DNA of 64,000 bases from Palsa-513 sp050010595 (GTDB lineage: Bacteria > Actinomycetota > Thermoleophilia > Solirubrobacterales > Solirubrobacteraceae). Under the pieces are notes generated by a model. That model did not search any database and was not told where the DNA came from. It worked only from the letters and a program-made list of their open reading frames with translations. The translations under genes were made by a program, and so were the position numbers. Shown piece by piece: positions 38,301 to 46,519 of the stretch. The stretch covers positions 62,001 to 126,000 of the forward strand of contig JBEKKS010000002.1 in assembly GCA_050010595.1 (NCBI GenBank), read 5' to 3'. Position 1 is the first letter of the stretch; every line of letters starts with the position of its first letter.

Positions 38301-39110
38301 CGCGGAGACCCAGAGCGGCCATTCCTCGAGCAGCTCAAAGCCGAGCCGCTCGTAGATCCCGCGGCCCAGCGGGCTTGACTGAAGCCAGGCGCATCGTGCT
38401 CCCGCGTCGAACGCATCCAACGCTGCCCGTGCCGTCACCGCCGCGCCCAGTCCACGGCGCCGATACCGCTCGAGCGTCGCGACGTTGAAGATCCCCGCGT
38501 AGCCGTCGCGCACGCAGCAGAGCGCGCTGGCGACCGCCTGCCCATCGACCCGCACCACGTAGGCACAGACCCCGTCGAGCGACATGATCCCCTCCAGCCT
38601 GCCGAAGATCTCGCGTGGCATCGCGAACCCGGCGGCTGCCACGTCCGAGTGCACGCTGGCTTCCCCTGCCGCCAATCGCTCCACACCCGCCAGCGGCACC
38701 TCCCGGACGGCCCGCAGGTCCGCAAGCGCCATCAACGGCACCCCGGGCCGCGCCACCATCCCGCGCGTACCGGCAACCGCCTCCAAGCGGCCAGCGAATG
38801 CCGGTCGTCCCGCAATCGAGTACGGCAGCCCGCCAGCCGCCGCCTCCGCAAGCAGGTCCTCAACGACCACCTCGTCGCTCTCCCCGGCGACAAGCACGCC
38901 ATTCATCGTTGCCACCGGCACGCCAGCCCAAGTGCCCAACGCGCCGCCGACGCGCCGCGTCCAGGAGCCCGGAATCCCCCGCACCATCGCGGCCCACATC
39001 TCCACCACCGAGCCCGCGACCGCCTCGACCACACCCCAAGTATTGCCAAGGCGAGCAAGCCCCGCCACCTGCGCCCGCAAAGCGCCGTGCGTCCTGGCGC
39101 GCAGACGCAA
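38298..39110 (-). CDS. GNAT-family acetyltransferase
   Basis: A 270-residue protein. The C-terminal 110 residues hold the GNAT acetyl-CoA site: AGIFNVATLERYRRRGLGAA (beta4, pyrophosphate loop and alpha3), then ARCAWLQSSPLGRGIYERLG. The N-terminal 150 residues are another domain of unclear type, possibly a degenerate GNAT repeat. The start is uncertain: 39110 is TTG, and the Met at 38999 is an alternative. Substrate unknown. The gene lies between the HD-GYP and FMN reductase genes on the same strand. Confidence 0.8.
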   Translation of the reverse strand: MRLRARTHGALRAQVAGLARLGNTWGVVEAVAGSVVEMWAAMVRGIPGSWTRRVGGALGTWAGVPVATMNGVLVAGESDEVVVEDLLAEAAAGGLPYSIAGRPAFAGRLEAVAGTRGMVARPGVPLMALADLRAVREVPLAGVERLAAGEASVHSDVAAAGFAMPREIFGRLEGIMSLDGVCAYVVRVDGQAVASALCCVRDGYAGIFNVATLERYRRRGLGAAVTARAALDAFDAGARCAWLQSSPLGRGIYERLGFELLEEWPLWVSA

Positions 39111-39164
39111 ACCACCCAGCGCCGCCCCAAGCGCTACCCCGACCCGGCAGCGACAGCTCTGACT

Positions 39165-40193
39165 CTAGGCGGCATTGTCGAGGCGATAGATCGCCTCGGT
39201 CGCGGGCGCGACCTCGCGCCAGCGATGGAACGCCTCGACGACGGCAGGGTCGAACTGCGAGCCCGATCCGGCGTCGATGATCGCGACAGCGTCTTCGTCG
39301 GTCAGCGCGTCGCGGTACGGCCGGTTCGTGACCAGGGCGTCGAACACGTCGGCGACCGAGACGATGCGCGCGGCGATTGGGATGTCCTCGCCGGCGAGCC
39401 CGTCGGGATAGCCACTACCGTCCCAGCGCTCGTGGTGCGAGCGAGCGATCGTCGCGGCCATCGCGATCGTTTCGCTGTGGCTGATCGTGCCGAACATCTC
39501 GGCTCCCACGGTCGTGTGGGTGCGCATCACGGCGAACTCTTCGGGCGTGAGCGGGCCGGGCTTGCGCAGGATGCTGTCGGGGATGACGATCTTGCCGACG
39601 TCGTGCAGGGCGGCCGTCTCGCGGATCAGCGCAGCGAACTGCGAGCCAAGCCCCATCGCCTCGGCGATTCTCCGGGCGAGCGCGCCAACGCGCGTCGCGT
39701 GCTCGTAATCGTGCGAGTCCCGGCTCTCCGCGATGTGCGCGAGACGTTCGAGGTTCTCGAACCCCGAACGCTCTAGCTCATAGCGGAGGTGTTGCTGGAG
39801 CCAGCGGGCCTCGAGCAAATTGCGCGTGCGCATCAGCACCTCGATCGCGTCGATTGGCTTGACGATGAAGTCACGTGCCCCCATCTGCAGCGCTCGGCGG
39901 CGTACCTTGATGTCGCTGTCGGCGGTGATGACGCAAACGGGCAGCATGTCGGGCCCGCGGACCTGGGGCGCGAGCGCGGAGAGGATCTCGAAGCCGTCGC
40001 GGCCGGGCATGTAGAGGTCGAGGAACAGGAGGTCGGGCGGGTGTGCCTTCAGCTCCTCCTCGACCGCGTAGGGGTCGGTGATGCAGAGCACGTTCTCGTA
40101 GTCCGCCGAGGCGAGGACTGTCGCTAGCAGCGTCAGGTTCACGCTCGTGTCATCGACCGCGACGATTTGCATCTTGCCGAGTTCAGTGTGCAT
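39165..40193 (-). CDS. response regulator with HD-GYP phosphodiesterase domain
   Basis: A 342-residue RpfG-like protein. The receiver domain (about 8-125) has the acidic pair VAVDDTS, the phospho-acceptor in LLFLDLYMPGRDG and the lysine in FIVKPIDAIE. The HD-GYP domain (about 150-330) has ETAALHDVGKIVIPD, MRTHTTVGAEM and SHHERWDGSGYPDGLAGED. HD-GYP proteins hydrolyse cyclic di-GMP. No sensor kinase is nearby. A TGAGG sequence 6 bases before ATG 40193 could be the ribosome-binding site; the Met at 40172 is an alternative start. Confidence 0.94.
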   Translation of the reverse strand: MHTELGKMQIVAVDDTSVNLTLLATVLASADYENVLCITDPYAVEEELKAHPPDLLFLDLYMPGRDGFEILSALAPQVRGPDMLPVCVITADSDIKVRRRALQMGARDFIVKPIDAIEVLMRTRNLLEARWLQQHLRYELERSGFENLERLAHIAESRDSHDYEHATRVGALARRIAEAMGLGSQFAALIRETAALHDVGKIVIPDSILRKPGPLTPEEFAVMRTHTTVGAEMFGTISHSETIAMAATIARSHHERWDGSGYPDGLAGEDIPIAARIVSVADVFDALVTNRPYRDALTDEDAVAIIDAGSGSQFDPAVVEAFHRWREVAPATEAIYRLDNAA

Positions 40194-40493
40194 CGAACCT
40201 CACACGCTCGCAGAGGTGATCGCTGTACGCAATCGCAAGAAATAGGGGCAGCCGGCTAGAGCGCGGCGCGAGGTCACATAACTCAGATCGGCAGTATTTC
40301 GTGGTGCTTGAGCGAGCATCGTCTGGCGGCGGTCGGGCGGGGGTGCCGCGTGTCTATTCGCTGCGGGACGGCGCGATCCTCGCGGGATCGGCACATATGT
40401 GCTTTTGACGAGAATCCTGCGGCTGCCCGGACGGCTCGTTAGATTGCGCGGGAGCAGGACTGGGGCACACAACCTGATCCCAAAGGGGGACCG
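40194..40493 (+). other. 300-base gap with two palindromes
   Basis: No gene is credible here. Two symmetric elements sit close together: GATCC-TCGCG-GGATC at 40375-40389 and the perfect 12-base palindrome GCACATATGTGC at 40391-40402, followed by TTTT. They may be an operator or a weak terminator 5' of the lipoprotein gene. A strong ribosome-binding site AAAGGGGG lies at 40481-40488, just before that gene. Confidence 0.35.
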
Positions 40494-40907
40494 ATGATCC
40501 GCTGGCTCTTTTCATTTGGCGCCGTGGCGACGGCGAGCGTCGCGCTGATCGCCGGCTGCGGCGGCTCGAGCAGCCCGGGCACCACGACGAGCACTACAAC
40601 GCAACACAAGACGACTCCCGCCAAGACGACGCCTGCCACGACGACCCCGTCGGTCGGCTCGCTGAGCTCGGGCGATCTGAAGACTGCGGCTGCGGCCTGC
40701 CAGGCCTCGCTCGCGCATTTCCCGTCGATTTATGGCAGCGCCGCCAAGAGCGACGCTCACGCCGTCTGCTCGGATCTCAGCGGCGGCAACCTGAGCGCCG
40801 CCAAGAGCGATGCCGAGAAGTTCTGCAGCGACTTGATCGCAGCGCTCCCGTCAGCCTCTAAGGCGGTCGGCGAGGCGGCCTGCAGCGAAGTCAAGAAGGA
40901 CTTCTAG
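40494..40907 (+). CDS. cysteine-containing lipoprotein with an internal repeat
   Basis: A 137-residue protein with a lipoprotein signal (FGAVATASVALIAGC, lipidated Cys22) and a strong AAAGGGGG ribosome-binding site. A Thr-rich spacer (about 30-52) leads to a helical part with an internal duplication: SAAKSDAHAVCSDL (82-95) and SAAKSDAEKFCSDL (101-114). Four mature cysteines (69, 92, 111, 130) could make two disulfides. I do not recognise a family. A hairpin at 40922 probably ends its transcript. Confidence 0.75.
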   Translation: MIRWLFSFGAVATASVALIAGCGGSSSPGTTTSTTTQHKTTPAKTTPATTTPSVGSLSSGDLKTAAAACQASLAHFPSIYGSAAKSDAHAVCSDLSGGNLSAAKSDAEKFCSDLIAALPSASKAVGEAACSEVKKDF

Positions 40908-40921
40908 ACCAACCCGTGCGT

Positions 40922-40954
40922 TCGCGGATCCACCGCACCGTGGTGGATCCGCGA
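40922..40954. terminator. bidirectional hairpin between convergent genes
   Basis: TCGCGGATCCACC (40922-40934) and GGTGGATCCGCGA (40942-40954) form a perfect 13-bp stem with a 7-base loop, between the lipoprotein stop and the pstB stop. There is no T-run on either side, so termination strength is uncertain. Confidence 0.65.
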
Positions 40955-40965
40955 CGCTGGACCGT

Positions 40966-41877
40966 CTAGCCGAAGCGCCCGGTGACGTAGTCCTCTGTGC
41001 GCTTGTCGGACGGCCGCGTGAAGATCTTCGTCGTCTCGTCGTACTCGACGAGGACGCCCTTGCGCTGACCGTTGCTTACGTCGAGGCTGAAGAACGCGGT
41101 GCGCTCGGCGACGCGCGCCGCCTGCTGCATGTTGTGCGTGACGATCACGAGCGTGTACTGCTTCTTGAGGACCTGCATCAGATCCTCGATCGCCGCAGTG
41201 GAGATCGGGTCGAGCGCGGAGCACGGCTCGTCGAGCAGCAGCACGTCGGGCTCGATTGCGATCGAGCGCGCGATGCACAGGCGCTGCTGCTGGCCGCCCG
41301 ACATGCCGAGCGCGCTCGTCTTGAGGCGGTCCTTGACCTCGTCCCAGAGCGAGGCGCCGCGCAGCGCCTGCTCGACCCGCTCGTCCAGGTTCGCCTTCAT
41401 GCCGAGCATCCGCGGTGCCCAGGCGATGTTGTCGTAGATCGACTTGGGGAACGGGTTCGGGCGCTGGAAGACCATCCCGATGCGCCGGCGCACCTCGACG
41501 GGATCGACGCCTGTCGCGTACAGGTCGTTGCCGTGGTAGAGGCACTCGCCCGTCAAACGGAAGCTCCCGACCGAGTCGTTCATGCGGTTCAGCGAGCGTA
41601 CGATCGTGCTCTTGCCGCAGCCTGACGGACCGATCATCGCCGTGATCTGGTTCTTGTAGATCTCGAGGCTCACGTCGGCGACCGCGAGCGTCTGCCCGTA
41701 GTACACGTTGACGTCGTGCAGGTCGAAGACGGTCTCGTGCGTCGTGGTGTCCGCGTGCGAGGCTTCATGCACGTCGATCGCCAACGACCCGAGAGCTGGC
41801 GTCGCGGCGCCAGTCTCGGACTGCTTCTCCTCCTCCATCAGTGGCTCAGCGCTCCTCGTCGGGGTCCGATCGCTCAT
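40966..41877 (-). CDS. pstB: phosphate ABC transporter ATPase PstB
   Basis: A 303-residue ATPase of the high-affinity phosphate importer. The PstB core starts near residue 50: DLHDVNVYYGQTLAVADVSL, Walker A MIGPSGCGKSTIVRSLNRM, RIGMVFQRPNPFPKSIYDNI, signature ALGMSGGQQQRLCIARSIA, Walker B DVLLLDEPCSALDP and VIVTHNMQQAARV. The first 45 residues are a polar N-terminal extension not usual in the family. It overlaps pstA by four bases (ATGA) and ends the divergent pstCAB operon; phoU is not present. Confidence 0.96.
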   Translation of the reverse strand: MSDRTPTRSAEPLMEEEKQSETGAATPALGSLAIDVHEASHADTTTHETVFDLHDVNVYYGQTLAVADVSLEIYKNQITAMIGPSGCGKSTIVRSLNRMNDSVGSFRLTGECLYHGNDLYATGVDPVEVRRRIGMVFQRPNPFPKSIYDNIAWAPRMLGMKANLDERVEQALRGASLWDEVKDRLKTSALGMSGGQQQRLCIARSIAIEPDVLLLDEPCSALDPISTAAIEDLMQVLKKQYTLVIVTHNMQQAARVAERTAFFSLDVSNGQRKGVLVEYDETTKIFTRPSDKRTEDYVTGRFG

Positions 41878-42773
41878 CGTGACATCATCCTACGGCTGCG
41901 CGCGTGCAACGCCCGCGCTACGACGTTTGCGACGAGGACGAACGCGACCAGCACCAGCGCTGCGCCCCACGCCTTCTCGAAGTTGACTGTGCCACCTTCC
42001 TCGCTGAAGTTGAAGATGTCGTATGGGATGTTGTTCAGCGGCTGCGTGAACACCGCGGCCGAGGTCGTGGTCGTCGGTGCGAGGTTCGAGAGGAACAGCA
42101 CCGGTGCGGTCTCGCCCGCCGCGCGCGCGATCGCCAGCACCGTCCCGGTGAGGATCCCACCAAGCGAGCTTGGCAGCGTGATCCCGAGCGTCGTGCGCCA
42201 GCGGCTGACGCCGAGCGCGTGCGAGGCGTCACGGAGCTCCTGGGGCACGAGCTGGAGCGACTCGCCGGCCGTGCGCGCGATCAAAGGCACCATGATCAAC
42301 GCGAGCGCGAACGACGCGTATACGCCGCGCTGGCTACCGCCGACCACCAGCAGTCCGTAGAGGAACAGCGCGATCACGATCGAGGGCATCCCGTAGAGCA
42401 GGTCGAGCGCCAGGCGGATCGGGTTTGCCAGGCGTGGCGGCGCGAGCTCGACGAGGAACAGCGCTATCAGCACCCCGGAGGGCAGCGCCAGGAGCGTTGC
42501 GACCCCGACGATCAGGGCTGTGCCGACGATCGCGTTGCCGATCCCGCCAACCGGCGTGTTGAAGCCGAACGCCTCCGACGGGTTCTTCGTCAGGAAGCCC
42601 CAGCTGATCACGCCCGCGCCACGCTGGACGATCGAGATGATGAAGAGCAGGAGGACTCCGACGGCGATGATCGCAGCGAGCGTGCAGCCCCAGCGCATGA
42701 AGCGGTCGACCGCCTTGCGCCGTCGCAGGTTCCCGGTCGGCTTCAGCGCCGTGCTGTAGTCGAACGTCGCCAT
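41874..42773 (-). CDS. pstA: phosphate ABC transporter permease PstA
   Basis: A 299-residue inner-membrane permease with six hydrophobic segments. Family landmarks are VGGIGNAIVGTALIVGVATL, LDLLYGMPSIVIALFLYGLL, and the EAA-like cytoplasmic loop LRDASHALGVSRWRTTLGIT, with ARAAGETAPVLFL after it. With PstC it forms the phosphate channel. Start ATG 42773 makes a one-base overlap with the pstC stop; a GTG three bases earlier is in frame. Confidence 0.95.
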   Translation of the reverse strand: MATFDYSTALKPTGNLRRRKAVDRFMRWGCTLAAIIAVGVLLLFIISIVQRGAGVISWGFLTKNPSEAFGFNTPVGGIGNAIVGTALIVGVATLLALPSGVLIALFLVELAPPRLANPIRLALDLLYGMPSIVIALFLYGLLVVGGSQRGVYASFALALIMVPLIARTAGESLQLVPQELRDASHALGVSRWRTTLGITLPSSLGGILTGTVLAIARAAGETAPVLFLSNLAPTTTTSAAVFTQPLNNIPYDIFNFSEEGGTVNFEKAWGAALVLVAFVLVANVVARALHARSRRMMSR

Positions 42774-43810
42774 CACATGTCCACGTCGACGGCCATTGCA
42801 GCCGCCGACGGATCGAACTTTGCGCTCTTCGGCTGGTCGTCGCCGGCCCGGCCGATCGCGGTCGGCAGCCGGTAGTAGCGGACGATCGCTTGCGCCGCGA
42901 GGTTGACCAGCAGCTCCATCACGACAAGGATCACGCCGACGTAGAAGATCGACGCGGTCTGCAGCTTCGTCAGGTTCTCGCCACCCTGGACGGCCATCAG
43001 CGACGCCGCCGAGTAGCCGTTGTCAAACAGGTTCGCGTGTATCTCGAAGACGCTGCCGATCACCTGCGCAACCGCGATCGCCTCGCCGAGCGCGCGGCTG
43101 GCACCGAGGATGCAGGCGGAGGCGATCCCTGGGCGCATCGACCCGAGGACGACGCCGCGAACCATCTCCCAGCGCGTCGCGCCGAGCGCAAGCGCGCCGT
43201 CCTTGAGCTCCTGCGGGACGGTCAGGAAGAGGTCGCGCGTGATCGCCGCGATGATCGGTAGCGCCATGATCGAGAGAATCACGATCGCCGAGAAGATGCC
43301 GGCGCCGCTCAGCGACGGCTTGCCGAAGAGCGGGATGAAGCCGAGCGCGTTGTGCAGGGCGGGCTCGATCGTTGAGCGCATCACCGGGTCGAGCACGACG
43401 ATCCCCCAGAGCCCGATGATGACGCTCGGCACGGCGGCGAGGAGCTCGACGAGCGGCCCGATCACTGCTGCGACGCGCCCGGTGGTGAACTGGCTGAGGA
43501 ACAGGCCGATCGCGATCCCGAGCGGGCCGGCGATGATCAGCGCGCCGACGGTCGAGACGACCGTCCCGTAGATCAGCGCAGACGCACCGAAGATCGTCGA
43601 GCCATTCCATGCCTCGTGCGTGAGGAAGCCGAATCCGTACCTCGAGATCGCCGGCGTCGCGCTGTCGACGATCTGGTAGACGATCAGCACGATCACGACG
43701 ACGGTGATGACCGACGCACCGCCGGTCAGTACCCAGAGCGCCCGGTCACCGAACTTGTCGCTCGGCCGACGGCCCGCGGACAGCGAGGGAGTGGCTGCTG
43801 CCGTGCTCAC
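42773..43810 (-). CDS. pstC: phosphate ABC transporter permease PstC
   Basis: A 345-residue permease. The start is placed at GTG 43810 (VSTAAATPSLSAGRR) because a TACTGT -10 box ends 7 bases before it. A start at 43882 would reach into the candidate PHO box region. Conserved stretches are TLYGTVV-like IYGTVVSTVGALIIAGPLGI, VPSVIIGLWGIVV, the loop LKDGALALGATRWEMVRGVV and ASRALGEAIAVAQVIGS. It is the first gene of the pstC-pstA-pstB unit and is divergent from pstS. Confidence 0.94.
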   Translation of the reverse strand: MSTAAATPSLSAGRRPSDKFGDRALWVLTGGASVITVVVIVLIVYQIVDSATPAISRYGFGFLTHEAWNGSTIFGASALIYGTVVSTVGALIIAGPLGIAIGLFLSQFTTGRVAAVIGPLVELLAAVPSVIIGLWGIVVLDPVMRSTIEPALHNALGFIPLFGKPSLSGAGIFSAIVILSIMALPIIAAITRDLFLTVPQELKDGALALGATRWEMVRGVVLGSMRPGIASACILGASRALGEAIAVAQVIGSVFEIHANLFDNGYSAASLMAVQGGENLTKLQTASIFYVGVILVVMELLVNLAAQAIVRYYRLPTAIGRAGDDQPKSAKFDPSAAAMAVDVDM

Positions 43811-43817
43811 GCGGCGC

Positions 43818-43823
43818 ACAGTA
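43818..43823 (-). promoter_or_regulatory. candidate -10 box of pstC
   Basis: On the minus strand TACTGT ends 7 bases before the GTG at 43810, the spacing seen at other likely leaderless genes here. Confidence 0.4.
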
Positions 43824-43868
43824 GCCGCTACTGAGCCACGCTGTGGACGCCCGTCCGCCAACTTCACA

Positions 43869-43901
43869 AGTTGATAACGCACCGGTCACCAGTTCGTAAC
43901 C
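43869..43901. promoter_or_regulatory. candidate PHO box between pstC and pstS
   Basis: Three 11-base units lie head to tail: AGTTGATAACG, CACCGGTCACC and AGTTCGTAACC. Units 1 and 3 agree at 8 of 11 positions, and the middle unit contains GGTCACC, like the GTTCACC core of actinobacterial PhoP sites. The position between the divergent pstCAB and pstS genes fits control by phosphate starvation through PhoP. Confidence 0.45.
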
Positions 43902-43982
43902 GGAGTCTCGGCCCTGGTCGAGATGCTGCCAGCGGAGAGCGAGCTGCTCTCTTACAAGGAAACAATGAGGAGGCACTCGCAC

Positions 43983-45122
43983 ATGAAATACCTCGCTGCC
44001 AGGCTGGCCGTGCTCGGCACGGCCGCCGCATGCGTGCTTGGGGTAACCGCTGGCACGGCCTCGGCGTCGTTCACGCTCAAGGGCGCCGGCTCGACGCTGA
44101 TCCAGCCGATGCTCGCAAACGTCTGGATTACTGACTTCCAGAACGCAAACGCGGGCGACACGGTCTCATACGCGGGCGGAGGCTCGACCGCAGGGATCAA
44201 CGACATCACCGCCAACAGCGTCAACTTCGGCGCCTCGGACGCCCCGCTGACTTCGTCACAGGCCGCGGCCTGCCCGAAGTGCGTGCAGATCCCGTGGGCG
44301 CTTTCGGCCACCGGTCCGGTCTTCAACCTGAGCGGCGTCTCGAACCTGAACCTGAACGCCACGATCGTCGCCGGCATCTATCTCGGCACGATCACGAAGT
44401 GGAACGATCCGTCGATCGCCGCCATCAACAAGGGCGTCAGCCTGCCGGACGAGCCGATCGTCCCGTTCTACCGTAGTGATGGCTCGGGCGACACGTTCGT
44501 CATCGAATCCTGGCTCAGCGACCTGAGCCCGGCGTACAAGTCCTATCTGAGCACGAAGGGTGACGTTCCGAGCACCACGAGCGCGTTTTCAGCAGGCACC
44601 GGCGAGAAGAGCAACTCGGGTGTCGCCAACGCTGTCAACAGCACGCCCGGCGGCTTCGGCTACGTCTCGACGTTCTACGTGCGCGACTCTGGCCTGACAA
44701 GCCTCCACGGCGCGGCGGTCGAGAACGCCTCGGGTAACTTCATTCACCCCTACCCGGCGAACATGACCGACGCGGCCGCCCAGGTCCCGGCCTCGCAGCT
44801 CGGCAGCTCGAGCTACAACCAGGAGCCCGTGATCGCCAACGACGTAGCGACCCTCGCCTACAAGGCCAAGAAGGCCAAGAAGGGTGCGAAGGCCGCGAAG
44901 CCGACGGCGAAGGATCTCCAGATCGCGGACCTCTACCCGCTGTCGACGTTCACCGACGTCCTCGTTCGCGCGGACACCTCGGACGTGCCTGACCTGCAGA
45001 CCTTCATCAAGTTCTGCCTCAGCCCGGCCGAGCAGTCGGTCACGAAGACCGGCTCGCAGTCATTCGCCCCGCTGCCCGCAGCGGTCGTGAAGTTCGACCT
45101 CGCGCAGGTCAACGCGCTGTAG
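43983..45122 (+). CDS. pstS: phosphate-binding protein PstS
   Basis: A 379-residue extracytoplasmic phosphate-binding protein. The start ATG 43983 has GAGGAGG nine bases upstream. The signal peptide ARLAVLGTAAACVLGVTAGT ends near ASA and has no convincing lipobox, unlike most Gram-positive PstS proteins. Ligand-site stretches are KGAGSTLIQPM, VNFGASDAPLT and the YRSDGSGDTFVIESWLS loop; GTITKWNDPSIAAIN is the family core. A lysine/alanine-rich insert (KAKKAKKGAKAAKPTAK, about 300-316) is unusual. It is transcribed away from pstCAB. Confidence 0.95.
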   Translation: MKYLAARLAVLGTAAACVLGVTAGTASASFTLKGAGSTLIQPMLANVWITDFQNANAGDTVSYAGGGSTAGINDITANSVNFGASDAPLTSSQAAACPKCVQIPWALSATGPVFNLSGVSNLNLNATIVAGIYLGTITKWNDPSIAAINKGVSLPDEPIVPFYRSDGSGDTFVIESWLSDLSPAYKSYLSTKGDVPSTTSAFSAGTGEKSNSGVANAVNSTPGGFGYVSTFYVRDSGLTSLHGAAVENASGNFIHPYPANMTDAAAQVPASQLGSSSYNQEPVIANDVATLAYKAKKAKKGAKAAKPTAKDLQIADLYPLSTFTDVLVRADTSDVPDLQTFIKFCLSPAEQSVTKTGSQSFAPLPAAVVKFDLAQVNAL

Positions 45123-45150
45123 CGCAAAGCATCAGAGCCGCAAGGCTTGG

Positions 45151-45187
45151 GGACGCGATCGGCGCTTGTTGCCGGTCGCGTCCTTTT
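45151..45187 (+). terminator. intrinsic terminator of pstS
   Basis: GGACGCGATCGGC (45151-45163) pairs with GCCGGTCGCGTCC (45171-45183) over 13 bp with one G-T pair and a 7-base loop, followed directly by TTTT. It lies 28 bases after the pstS stop. Confidence 0.85.
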
Positions 45188-45256
45188 GCTTTGGGACCGG
45201 TGCATGCACCGACCGATCGATGCCCTGAACGGGGTACACCGCCCGGGGCGGTCGCG

Positions 45257-46519
45257 TCAGGACGGGGAGACGATGTAGACGACCGTCTGATCTGAGGCGA
45301 CGGTCGCAGAGATCGTGCCGCTCGACGTGCTCGTGCCGCCGGCCCACACGTTCGCGAGCGTGTAGCTGGATGCGTTGGGGATTCCGATCGCCTTCGCCGT
45401 CGTCGAGATCTGGAGCGGCGTCGCAGCGAGGTTGAGCATCGCGACCGCGTAGTCGCCGCGCTCGAGCGGTTTGATCCAAACGGTGCCGCTCTGCGAGGCG
45501 GGGGAGGTCGTGACCTTCGCCGGCGGGACCTGCGTGCCCTGGCGTCCGAGGGCGTCCTGGTCGATGTCGATCATCTGCTTGTTCGTGACTGTGGCTTGAC
45601 TTGCCGGGGAGAGCGTCGAGAGGTTGACGCTGACCATCAGTGGTGCGGCGAGCATCGACCACATGCTGAACTGGGTCTGGAACTGCGTGTCGCTCAGACC
45701 GAGGTCGGGGCCGAGGTAGTCGGGGTCGTTCCAGTGGCCGGGGCCTGCCGCCTCGGGATGGGTCGCGTCGGCGTCGAGGTTGCGGACGACCGACGGGAAG
45801 TCGATCCCGCTTGGCGCGCCGACGTCGGTGTCGGTGCGCCAGCTGTTGCCGACCGACGGGCCGAACGTGTAGGAGGAGAAGGCTGAGTTGCCGAAGCCCG
45901 GGTAGCCGTGCACCTGGCCCGGCTGTGGGAAGACGCAGATGTCGAGCAGCATCGGGCGGTGGCTCGAGTTGTGCAGGATCGCGTCGTGGATCTGCGTGTA
46001 GGCGCTCTTCGGCTTCAGGTGCAGCTCGTCGCCGCCGCAGAAGTCGACCTTCACAGCGTCGAAGCCCCACGCGGCAAACGTGTTGATGTCCTGCTGGTAG
46101 TGCCCGTACATCCCCTCCCCGACACCGCCGCAGCCGTTGCTGCCGGCGTCGGTGTAGAGCCCGACCTTGAAGCCCATCGCGTGCAGCGTGCGCACGAACC
46201 AGGCCATGCCGTGCGGCCACTGCTTCGGGCTGACGGTGATCTGGCCGGCCGGGTTGCGCTGGCCCTGCCACCAGCCGACGTCGAGCCACAGCAGGTGGTA
46301 GCCGGCCTTGTAGAGGCCGTCGGTGATCAGGTTGCTCGCCTGCTCGAGGACTGTCGCCTCGTCGTAGTGGGCGCCAAAGGCGAAGTAGGTGTCCCAGCCC
46401 ATGTACGGCGTCGGAGCGAGGACGGTGGCGGCGCCGGCACTGGGAGCGAGCGCGAGCGCGAGCCCGGCGGCCAGCGCGGCAGCGCCCGCCCTAGCGGCGC
46501 GAGCTCTGCCGCGGTGCAT
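45257..46519 (-). CDS. secreted alpha-galactosidase, family GH27
   Basis: A 420-residue glycosidase with a signal peptide (ARAGAAALAAGLALALAPS, cleavage near AGA, residue 30). The barrel begins PTPYMGWDTYFAFGAHYDE and contains LWLDVGWWQGQRNPAGQI. The nucleophile is Asp159 in AVKVDFCGGDE and the acid/base is probably Asp232 in NSWRTDTDVGAPSG, both in family positions. AGPGHWNDPDYLGPDLGLSD and the C-terminal beta domain complete the GH27 plan. It removes terminal alpha-galactose (or alpha-N-acetylgalactosamine in some members) from polysaccharides. Its start overlaps the end of the upstream repeat protein by 29 bases, so the two are probably one operon. Confidence 0.93.
   Translation of the reverse strand: MHRGRARAARAGAAALAAGLALALAPSAGAATVLAPTPYMGWDTYFAFGAHYDEATVLEQASNLITDGLYKAGYHLLWLDVGWWQGQRNPAGQITVSPKQWPHGMAWFVRTLHAMGFKVGLYTDAGSNGCGGVGEGMYGHYQQDINTFAAWGFDAVKVDFCGGDELHLKPKSAYTQIHDAILHNSSHRPMLLDICVFPQPGQVHGYPGFGNSAFSSYTFGPSVGNSWRTDTDVGAPSGIDFPSVVRNLDADATHPEAAGPGHWNDPDYLGPDLGLSDTQFQTQFSMWSMLAAPLMVSVNLSTLSPASQATVTNKQMIDIDQDALGRQGTQVPPAKVTTSPASQSGTVWIKPLERGDYAVAMLNLAATPLQISTTAKAIGIPNASSYTLANVWAGGTSTSSGTISATVASDQTVVYIVSPS

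Noticed and set aside
43811..43882. Longer pstC start at 43882
   Set aside because: It would extend translation into the regulatory gap; a -10 box 7 bases before GTG 43810 gives a better start.
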